From Collinsella aerofaciens (GTDB lineage: Bacteria; Actinomycetota; Coriobacteriia; Coriobacteriales; Coriobacteriaceae): DNA of 17,389 nucleotides. Below the pieces are notes generated by a model that did not search any database, was not told where the DNA came from, and saw only the letters and a program-made list of their open reading frames with translations. This document shows, piece by piece, positions 7,501 to 12,801 of this stretch. The stretch covers positions 1-17,389 of the forward strand of contig JAUUSS010000043.1 in assembly GCA_030841765.1 (NCBI GenBank), in the 5' to 3' direction. The position numbers and the translations under genes are program-made. Numbering within the stretch: the stretch's first letter is position 1; every line of letters begins with the position of its first letter.

Positions 7501-8077
7501 CGCGGGCACGCGTCAGGTGCTCGTCCATCGACTTAATCTTTTTGAGCGCACGCTCCTTGCGCCGCTTGTGCTTGGAGATACCGGCGGCTTCCTCGATGAG
7601 GGCACGGCGCTCCTCGGGGCGGCTCTGCAAAATGGCGTCGAGCTTGCCCTGGCTAATAATGGAATGCGTATCCTTGCCCAAGCCCGAATCGTGCAGGATG
7701 TCCTGAATGTCCATCAGGCGGCACGGACTCGAGTTGATGAGGTACTCGCTTTCGCCCGAGCGATACATGCGACGGGTAATGGCGACCTCGTCAAAATCGA
7801 CAGGCAGCATATGGTCCGAGTTATCGAGCACCAGCGTGACCTCGGCGACACCCACCGGCTTGCGCGCTGACGAGCCCGAGAAGATGACATCCTCCATGGC
7901 CTGGCCGCGCAGCTGCTTGGCGCTCTGCTCGCCCAGGACCCACAGAATCGAGTCAGAGATGTTCGATTTTCCCGAGCCGTTGGGACCGACGATGACGGTC
8001 AGACCCGGCTCAAACGTCATATGGGCGCGGTCGGCAAACGACTTGAACCCTTTGAGCGTGAGGGACTTGAGATACAC
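4541..8077 (-). CDS. smc: Chromosome segregation protein SMC
   Basis: The ATPase of the SMC-ScpAB condensin that folds and separates newly replicated chromosomes. 1178 residues, the normal length for a bacterial SMC. Walker A GPNGSGKS (31-38) is at the N-terminal head; two long coiled coils (about 170-500 and 665-1010) flank a hinge around 515-660. The C-terminal head has the ABC signature MSGGEKS (1079-1085) and Walker B FYVLDEVEAALDD (D1107, E1108). The start codon is GTG (MYLKSLTLKGFKSF is the standard SMC N-terminus). GAGGAA lies only 2-4 nt upstream, a tight spacing. It begins 10 nt after rnc. The kleisin partners scpA and scpB are not in the window. Confidence 0.98.
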   Translation of the reverse strand: MYLKSLTLKGFKSFADRAHMTFEPGLTVIVGPNGSGKSNISDSILWVLGEQSAKQLRGQAMEDVIFSGSSARKPVGVAEVTLVLDNSDHMLPVDFDEVAITRRMYRSGESEYLINSSPCRLMDIQDILHDSGLGKDTHSIISQGKLDAILQSRPEERRALIEEAAGISKHKRRKERALKKIKSMDEHLTRARDINKEIARQLRPLERQVDRARKYKELSSRANELTQMLAVDELRSLQSQWNDLESRSKEGAAELELAQYRMGEKERELEKLQVMLEEKGLFVGDLGEQRRHMQDVVGRINSDMRLLEEKGHNMVSRLSDMRGQISSSEHQRRRVVEELEDARAQLEEVTGAHMQAQEDVDAAGPAAAELHERRVALDNQISQFTREQRDVQRVADNAALELAKVKDSLSNAEVEDNMYASRLEQIDEQLEEVMASLESRRDRAEELEGALEEARQAQVDAREATETARAALKDLRARESEARNKLSEVRSELASQKKLDARMADSSPLVSRLVGALGDDVLGRLGDVLEAPRELEGLVEQLLAGDIDALLFDDAATLERAGRAALDQKKASGEALLVARGVSGSTAAEGASGTRLVDRLSVRAGYGPVVEALLGGYYVVDDLAAALSAPVVEGVTYVTPDGARVACGGLVRVGLDAGEALGALERKRRIRELEGLEPDLAAIFEHASDQVVEANVAVEEARAAEGDAAGEIARLEGERRSLLSEIGRLEQSANNAEVERVRISKRREQAAEAVRAARPRVDELTRSRDEARAQASDLGLQIAEANDELDRVRRDDSEAAGKLADAKVRLAQTSERLRSLKGRVPDLEHRLEGIDRRIRGTRQASRSLELLRLRVDPMHERYSALLERASDWAARLRDQASLEEADSASLKKTIEDAKAEVARAKERVDTASAAQNEFKVARGKLEVQVEAAIKAITADGTTVLEEALMLPVPTDRDAAERELNQLVRQINNLGPVNQVAMEEYEQLKRRADYIEEQLADLESARKALTKITVAIDRKMRKAFLVTFEKVDANFREIFAMLFPGGQAHLEMTDPEHPAETGIEVVAQPRGKRITKMMLMSGGEKSLTALALLFAVYRTRTVPFYVLDEVEAALDDANLSKLIGALDVLRSDTQLLVISHQRRTMEDADVLYGVSMQADGVSRVVSQKLDRETGKVVNA

Positions 8078-8087
8078 GGTTCCTCGC

Positions 8088-8813
8088 TTAAACAGGCTTC
8101 TTGTTGAGAATCACGCCGTTGGTGGTGTAGCCCATGCGGTCAAGCGCCTCGAGAGCAGCGGCTCCCTCGGCTTCTTTCTTTGAGGAGCCGGAGCCGCGAC
8201 CCTGACGGATGCCATCGATCAAAACCACGGCGGTAAAGGTGGGCGCATGCGCCGGGCCCTCGGAGCCAACGAGCTTGTACGCCGGGGGCTCGTGACCGTC
8301 GGCTTGCACACACTCCTGCAAAAACGACTTGGGGTTCGCAGGATGCTCGGCACGCTCGGAAGCCAAATGCGGCTTAAGCGTACGGTGAATGAACTCCGCC
8401 GCGGCATCCCAGCCGGCATCCAGGTACAGCGCTCCCACGAGCGACTCGTAGACGTTCTCGAGGGCCGAATGCAGGCCGCGCGCACCGGTACCGGTCTCGG
8501 AGGCACCAAAGATGATGATGTCGTCGATGCCCAGCTCGTGAGAAACCTCGGACAGCGTAGCACCCGAGACAAGCGACACCTTCAGGCGCGTGAGCTTGCC
8601 CTCGTCAAACTCCGGATAGGACTCAAACAGGGAGCGTGCGACCACAGCGCCCAAAATGGAATCGCCCAAGAACTCAAGGCGCTCATAGCTGGCAGAAACC
8701 GGCTGGCCCTCGACTGCCGAGGGATGCGTGAGTGCCGCGCGCAGCAGCACCTTATTATTGAACTCATGGCCCAGGATTTCCTGGGCGCGCGTAAGTCGGT
8801 CGGATAAAGCCAA
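8088..8813 (-). CDS. rnc: Ribonuclease III
   Basis: Double-strand-specific endonuclease that processes the 30S rRNA precursor and cleaves structured mRNAs. 241 residues: nuclease domain with the signature ERLEFLGDSILG (44-55; E47 and D51 are metal ligands), ENVYESLVGALYLDAG (119-134; E123 catalytic), and a C-terminal dsRNA-binding domain with GRGSGSSKKEAEGAAA (205-220). The position equivalent to E. coli D114 is Asn (N120) here. The start codon is TTG: the sequence AAGGAGGCC that encodes the end of AcpP is an excellent ribosome site 8 nt upstream, and no ATG lies near. It follows acpP by 3 nt, as in many bacteria. Confidence 0.96.
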   Translation of the reverse strand: MALSDRLTRAQEILGHEFNNKVLLRAALTHPSAVEGQPVSASYERLEFLGDSILGAVVARSLFESYPEFDEGKLTRLKVSLVSGATLSEVSHELGIDDIIIFGASETGTGARGLHSALENVYESLVGALYLDAGWDAAAEFIHRTLKPHLASERAEHPANPKSFLQECVQADGHEPPAYKLVGSEGPAHAPTFTAVVLIDGIRQGRGSGSSKKEAEGAAALEALDRMGYTTNGVILNKKPV

Positions 8814-8816
8814 GAC

Positions 8817-9059
8817 TTAGGCCTCCTTGGCAGCTTCGATAGCGTCGACGGCGTCGGCGACAGAGTTGAGCGAGAGCAGGGTCTCGTCATCGATCTCGAG
8901 GTTGAACTCGTCCTCGATAGCCGTAACCAGCTGCAGGCGCTCGAGCGAGTTGGCATCGAGGTCGTCAAAGGTGGTCTCCTCGCTAATTTCGGCAACATCG
9001 ACGCCCAGAACGTCAGCAGCGACCTCGGCGATCTTGTCGAAGATTTCGGAGCGGTCCAT
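8817..9059 (-). CDS. acpP: Acyl carrier protein
   Basis: Carries growing fatty acyl chains on a 4'-phosphopantetheine arm during fatty acid synthesis and donates acyl groups to PlsX. 80 residues, strongly acidic, with the standard four-helix pattern. The arm attaches to S38 in the motif ANSLERLQLV. The family motif is DSL; here the preceding Asp is Asn (N37), and Gln (Q43) replaces the Glu five residues after the Ser. Start chosen at MDRSEIFDKI: AGAGGAAG lies 4 nt upstream. An ATG five codons earlier lacks a ribosome site. Neighbours plsX and rnc match the usual lipid/rnc arrangement; fabD and fabG, which often lie between plsX and acpP, are absent. A perfect palindrome sits in its leader. 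Confidence 0.94.
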   Translation of the reverse strand: MDRSEIFDKIAEVAADVLGVDVAEISEETTFDDLDANSLERLQLVTAIEDEFNLEIDDETLLSLNSVADAVDAIEAAKEA

Positions 9060-9087
9060 AGCGCTTCCTCTCATAGTGCATGAATAC

Positions 9088-9116
9088 CAAAAGAACGGTA
9101 CCGCCCGGGCGGTACC
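9088..9116 (-). terminator. 20-bp perfect palindrome plus T-rich run in the acpP leader
   Basis: GGTACCGCCCGGGCGGTACC (9097-9116) is perfectly self-complementary. On the minus-strand transcript it forms an 8-bp GC-rich stem with a CCGG loop, followed by GTTCTTTT. That is terminator-like after plsX, but only about 30 nt remain before the acpP start. A possible -10 TAGAAT (9136-9131) with a poor -35 lies just upstream. The hairpin could thus be an attenuator or operator in the acpP leader rather than a simple terminator. Confidence 0.5.
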
Positions 9117-9183
9117 AAGACACGGTTCTGATTCTACCCCACGGCGTGCACCGCGAAGCACATAACAGCGCTCTAACTCGCTC

Positions 9184-10203
9184 TTATAAAACGATACCAT
9201 CCATAGAGTTGGCGACGTTCTCGACCAGTCCGGCGCGCACGGCTTCGGCCGCCGCGAGCGTACCGTTTTTAACAGCCTCGACCGAGGTGGCGCCATGACC
9301 GATCAGGACCACGCCGCGCAGGCCCAGAAGAATCGCGCCGCCCTTGGCGTCGCCAGAGAGCTTGGCCTTAATCTCGCGCATCTGCTTTTTAATGAGCAGC
9401 GCGGCGATCTTGGTGCCGAGCGATGACATAAAGACACCCTTGAGCTCCTGTAGCAAAAACTTGGCAGCACCCTCGGTGGCCTTAAGGGCAATGTTTCCCG
9501 ACATGCCATCGGCAACAACGACATCGAAGTTACCCGAAGTAATATCGGTGCCTTCGCAGTTACCAACAAAGCCGGGAACGGCGGCTTTCATGGCCGGGAA
9601 GCAGGCCTTGGTAAAGTTGGAGCCCTTCTCGTCCTCGGTGCCGTTGGCAAGCAGGCCCACGCGGGGATGCTCGATGCCCAGGACGACGCGGGCATAAGCA
9701 CTACCCATCTGGGCAAAACGTACCATGTCATCGACCTCGACATCGGGGTTGGCGCCCATATCGCACAGCACCGTCAGACCGCCGGCGCGATTGGGTAGCG
9801 CATTGGTCAGACAGGGGCGCACCGGCTGCTTCTTGCCTTCGGCCTGAAACCTAAACGGCGTCACGTAGGCGGTGGCAGCGGCGGTCATGGCGCCGGTGGA
9901 GCCGGCAGAGAAAAACGCGTCCGCATTACCCTTCTTGATGGCACGACACGACAGCACGATCGACGACTTGCGTTTAGTCATCACGGCGCGAATGGGATCG
10001 TCATCCATGGCGATAACGTCAGGTGCCTCAAGGGCCTCAACACGTGCATGGGAAGCGGCAAAAGGGTTGACGATTTCGGCGGGGCCAGCTGCCAAGACCT
10101 CGATATCGGGATCGGCGGCAAGCGCAGCCTCGATACCATCGAGAACAACCTGAGGTTTCTCGTCTCCGCCCACAACGTCTACACAAACGCGAACGTTACT
10201 CAT
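9184..10203 (-). CDS. plsX: Phosphate acyltransferase PlsX
   Basis: Makes acyl-phosphate from acyl-ACP and phosphate, the substrate for PlsY in the first step of phospholipid synthesis; a peripheral membrane enzyme. 339 residues. Family features: VDVVGGDEKP near the N-terminus (DAMGGD in most members), SAGSTGA (an SGNTGA variant), VRPCL, LCDMGANPDV, DGMSGNIALKATEG, and GGAILLGLRGVVLIGHG near the C-terminus. Of two nearby ATGs, the inner one (10201-10203) was chosen because AAGGAG stands 7 nt before it; the outer one is only 1 nt from that site. A terminator-like hairpin ends 7 nt before the ribosome site, so expression may depend on readthrough. The rpmF-plsX adjacency is widely conserved. 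Confidence 0.96.
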   Translation of the reverse strand: MSNVRVCVDVVGGDEKPQVVLDGIEAALAADPDIEVLAAGPAEIVNPFAASHARVEALEAPDVIAMDDDPIRAVMTKRKSSIVLSCRAIKKGNADAFFSAGSTGAMTAAATAYVTPFRFQAEGKKQPVRPCLTNALPNRAGGLTVLCDMGANPDVEVDDMVRFAQMGSAYARVVLGIEHPRVGLLANGTEDEKGSNFTKACFPAMKAAVPGFVGNCEGTDITSGNFDVVVADGMSGNIALKATEGAAKFLLQELKGVFMSSLGTKIAALLIKKQMREIKAKLSGDAKGGAILLGLRGVVLIGHGATSVEAVKNGTLAAAEAVRAGLVENVANSMDGIVL

Positions 10204-10218
10204 AAACATGCTCCTTAT

Positions 10219-10250
10219 ACAAAAATGGCCGACTCATTGAGCCGGCCATT
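10219..10250 (-). terminator. Intrinsic terminator or attenuator between rpmF and plsX
   Basis: On the minus strand AATGGCCGGCTC, loop AAT, GAGTCGGCCATT form a 12-bp stem (one G-U pair), followed by TTTTTGT. The stem ends 7 nt before the plsX ribosome site. The one imperfect position is a G-U pair on the minus strand but an A-C mismatch on the plus strand, which favours minus-strand function. A small hairpin GTTCC-AAAT-GGAAC (10267-10254) stands 3 nt upstream. Confidence 0.75.
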
Positions 10251-10290
10251 GTGGTTCCATTTGGAACGGCATCGCATCCAGAGTATACCG

Positions 10291-10470
10291 TTACTCGGTA
10301 ACGATAACCTCGCGGTCCTTGTAGAAACCGCAGCTGGGGCACACGTGGTGCGGAAGCTTAACAGCGCCGCAACGGGGGCACGTGGACTGAGCCGCAGCCG
10401 AGATCTTCATGTTGGCGGAACGACGGGTGTGAGTGCGGATACGACCCTGCTTTTGTTTAGGTACGGGCAT
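10291..10470 (-). CDS. rpmF: 50S ribosomal protein L32, zinc-binding type
   Basis: A protein of 59 residues in the large ribosomal subunit. It begins MPVPKQKQGRIRTHTRRSAN, a typical L32 N-terminus (usually AVPK.K.S..RR..RR). It carries two CxxC pairs (C31/C34 and C44/C47, in CPRCG and CPSCG) that form the zinc ribbon. This is the zinc-dependent form; no cysteine-free paralogue is in the window. AAGGAAGG lies 5 nt before the ATG. It follows yceD by 64 nt, the standard yceD-rpmF pair, and a terminator hairpin follows it. Confidence 0.95.
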   Translation of the reverse strand: MPVPKQKQGRIRTHTRRSANMKISAAAQSTCPRCGAVKLPHHVCPSCGFYKDREVIVTE

Positions 10471-10534
10471 AGTGACCTTCCTTATGAACTATCCAGTGTG
10501 GCGATTACGCGCAAGTAGCGATACTACCACAGTT

Positions 10535-11089
10535 TTACTCGTCAAGCTTGAGATTCTTCAATGCTGCAAATGGATTTTCCGTGGCCTCGGCCCATTCGGC
10601 CTCGGCTTGGGCAGCACAATCACATTGCTCGACGTTGAGATTGCAACCGCAAGTGGGGCACAGACCGCGGCAATCGGGCTTGCAGAGCACCACGAACGGC
10701 GTGTCCATGACGACGGCGTCGTTGATGGGCTCACCCAGATCGACGATGCGGTCCTCACCCAGGAGCTCGTAGCCGTCCTCGTAGGCCTCGGGATCCTCGG
10801 GCTCCTCAAAGAGGTAGAACTCCTCAATCTCGCCAGCGATATCAAACGAGGCGGGCTCCAGGCAACGGTCGCACTCGCCGGTGGCATGCGCGCGAACCAT
10901 ACCCGTGAGCAAGACACCGGTACCGGCATTGGTAAAGACAACGTCGTAGTCAATACCGTCCTGTAGCTGGTACTCCTTCTCGCCCACCGTGTACGTGGCG
11001 ACATCGACCTTACCGGTCAGCGGATACGAATCTCCAGGAAACTCGAGCTGCTCGGAAAGATCGACGGTAACGCTCGGGAACTCAGCCAT
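10535..11089 (-). CDS. yceD: DUF177 protein YceD (23S rRNA accumulation factor family)
   Basis: A protein of 184 residues. YceD-family proteins are linked to 23S rRNA accumulation/large-subunit assembly in E. coli and plants. Family features: CDRC (73-76), the acidic EEFYLFEEPEDPE stretch (89-101), and the terminal Cys cluster C136, C140, C144, C147, C149, C156, C158 in CKPDCRGLCPTCG and CDC, likely zinc-binding. The ATG shares one base with the stop of the preceding gene (TAATG). No good ribosome site is visible, so it is probably translated by coupling. Placed directly before rpmF as in most bacteria. Confidence 0.9.
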   Translation of the reverse strand: MAEFPSVTVDLSEQLEFPGDSYPLTGKVDVATYTVGEKEYQLQDGIDYDVVFTNAGTGVLLTGMVRAHATGECDRCLEPASFDIAGEIEEFYLFEEPEDPEAYEDGYELLGEDRIVDLGEPINDAVVMDTPFVVLCKPDCRGLCPTCGCNLNVEQCDCAAQAEAEWAEATENPFAALKNLKLDE

Positions 11090-11586
11090 TACCACTGACC
11101 ATTCTGTTGGGCGGCACCCTCGTTGAGCTGCTGACGGCAACGGGTAACGGTGCCGGTCAGGCTCTTAAGGTTCTCCTCCAGGTGCGTAAAGACCTGCTCT
11201 GCGTAGTCCTCGGCGGCATAACGCGTCTCGCGCTCGTACTGCTGGGCACGATCGCGGATGTCGTCGGCCTGCTGCTGTGCCAAGCGAACGATCTCCTGCT
11301 CACCGGCAATGGTGAGGGCCTGCTGCTGAGCGTCAGCGATGATGGAATCGGCCTGAGCGGCGGCGGAAGCCATAAGCTCCTCGCGCTCCTTAAGGATACG
11401 GCGGGACTTCTGCCACTCCTCGGGATAGCTCATGCGGATCTCGTCGAGGATGTTGAAGAACACGTCGGCGTCGATGACCTTGAACTGAGCGTTCTTGCCG
11501 AAAGGCGGCTTGGCTTCCTCGATCAGCCCTTCGAGCTCATCGACCAAGCTGACGATCCTATCGCCAGGAAAATTCTCGCCCGGCAT
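11089..11586 (-). CDS. SepIVA/DivIVA-like coiled-coil protein
   Basis: A protein of 165 residues. Residues 9-30 (DRIVSLVDELEGLIEEAKPP) and 36-60 form a short N-terminal region. From about 62 to 155 it is a continuous Ala/Gln/Glu-rich coiled coil with repeats such as AQADSIIADAQQQA and QQQADDIRDRAQQ. No signal peptide or membrane helix is seen. Mycobacterial SepIVA (DivIVA-domain division factor, Rv2927c) lies immediately upstream of the DUF177 gene, and the N-terminal pattern plus the repeated A-x2-A-[DE] coiled coil look related. I infer a cell-pole or septum scaffold but not a proven function. The ATG at 11586 has AAAGGAG at 5 nt; an ATG four codons earlier in frame lies in front of that site and is rejected. 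The gene ends in TAATG overlap with yceD. It is 68 nt after coaD, where I see no convincing promoter. Confidence 0.8.
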   Translation of the reverse strand: MPGENFPGDRIVSLVDELEGLIEEAKPPFGKNAQFKVIDADVFFNILDEIRMSYPEEWQKSRRILKEREELMASAAAQADSIIADAQQQALTIAGEQEIVRLAQQQADDIRDRAQQYERETRYAAEDYAEQVFTHLEENLKSLTGTVTRCRQQLNEGAAQQNGQW

Positions 11587-11654
11587 CCGGTCTCCTTTCA
11601 TAGGTAACATATCATCGTGCTAGTTTACCACATGCCACCAGGCAATAAGAAACG

Positions 11655-12152
11655 TCACGAAAAGCGATGTTTGAGCGCTTCGACCACGTTGGACGGGACA
11701 AACGTCGATACGTCACTGCCGAGCGAGGCGATCTGGCGAACGACCGAGCTCGAGATATAGCCGTACTGCGGCGCACTCATGACAAAGATGGACTCCAGCT
11801 CACTATCCAGGCGATAGTTAAGGTCGGCCTGCTGCAGCTCATACTCAAAGTCGGTCATGGCGCGCAGACCCTTGACCACGGCCCCCGCCCCCTGCTCACG
11901 AGCGAAGTCGACCAAGAGGCCGGTAAAGGGCAGGACCTCGACGCCGTCGATATCACCGAGCGCCTCGCGGGCCAGCGCCACGCGCTCATCGAGCGTAAAC
12001 GTGGTGCCCACACCGTTTTTACCCTGCGACTCGGCAACAGCGACGATCACGCTGGGAAAGATGCGTCGGGCGCGGCGGATCACATCGATATGGCCAAACG
12101 TGATGGGATCAAAGGTGCCCGGGACGATCACGCGGTTGATGGTGTCATTCAT
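11655..12152 (-). CDS. coaD: Phosphopantetheine adenylyltransferase
   Basis: Transfers AMP from ATP to 4'-phosphopantetheine, the fourth step of coenzyme A synthesis. 165 residues, the usual length. Nucleotidyltransferase motifs: GTFDPITFGHIDVI (12-25, with the TxGH ATP-binding signature), VVKGLRAMTDFEYELQ (92-107) and ISSSVVR (133-139). The start overlaps the end of rsmD by 8 nt (ATGAATGA). The rsmD-coaD pair is widespread. Coenzyme A supplies the prosthetic arm of the ACP encoded in the same cluster. Confidence 0.97.
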   Translation of the reverse strand: MNDTINRVIVPGTFDPITFGHIDVIRRARRIFPSVIVAVAESQGKNGVGTTFTLDERVALAREALGDIDGVEVLPFTGLLVDFAREQGAGAVVKGLRAMTDFEYELQQADLNYRLDSELESIFVMSAPQYGYISSSVVRQIASLGSDVSTFVPSNVVEALKHRFS

Positions 12153-12801
12153 GGGCGTCCTCCTGAAACGTCGTGGCATCGTTGTTATCAGCATCGGTGA
12201 CGGCACTATCGCCCTCACCGTCGTCATCGCCGACCCAACGAAGCAGGTCGACCGAGGTAATGCCGTAGCGCTTCTCACGTACAGTCTCAAAGCCTACCGG
12301 ATGCGCGCCCGCATCGGCGGCGGCATGCTCAAACAGGGCAAAAGCGCCAGGTGCAAGCAGACCCTGCTGAGCCAGGTTCTGCAGCAGTTCCTCGACCGGC
12401 TCGGCACCAAAAGCATAGGGCGGGTCGAGCAGGACCAGATCAAAGGGGCCGCCCGGTACACGACCGCGCGAGGCACTCGCCAGCATGTCGCCCGTGACCA
12501 CGCGCCAACGCGCACGGTCACGGCAGAGCGACTCGATATTCTTGGTAATGAGCCGCGCGGCGTTGCGATCGATCTCAAACGTCGTGAGCGAGCGGGCCCC
12601 ACGAGAGAGCATCTCTAACCCTAAGGCACCGGAGCCGCCAAAGGCGTCCAGCACACGGACCTCGTCCAGATCGAAATCGAATGCCGACATGACCATAGAT
12701 GCGCACGCCTCGCGCACGCGATCAGTCGTGGGGCGGGTGACATCGCGACCACGGGGCTCCTCGATCTTACGACCGCGCCATTCGCCGCCGATGATTCTCA
12801 T
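12145..12801 (-). CDS. rsmD: 16S rRNA (guanine-966-N2) methyltransferase RsmD
   Basis: Methylates G966 of 16S rRNA using S-adenosylmethionine. 218 residues. Motifs: MRIIGGEWRGRKI (1-13), RPTTDRVREA (23-32), the SAM-binding loop VLDAFGGSGALGLE (49-62) and catalytic DPPY. After the methyltransferase core there is an acidic, probably disordered tail of about 28 residues (GDDDGEGDSAVTDADNND and onward) not found in typical members. Its ATG overlaps the recG stop by 4 nt (ATGA), and AAGGAGGT lies 9 nt upstream inside recG. Confidence 0.95.
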   Translation of the reverse strand: MRIIGGEWRGRKIEEPRGRDVTRPTTDRVREACASMVMSAFDFDLDEVRVLDAFGGSGALGLEMLSRGARSLTTFEIDRNAARLITKNIESLCRDRARWRVVTGDMLASASRGRVPGGPFDLVLLDPPYAFGAEPVEELLQNLAQQGLLAPGAFALFEHAAADAGAHPVGFETVREKRYGITSVDLLRWVGDDDGEGDSAVTDADNNDATTFQEDAHE

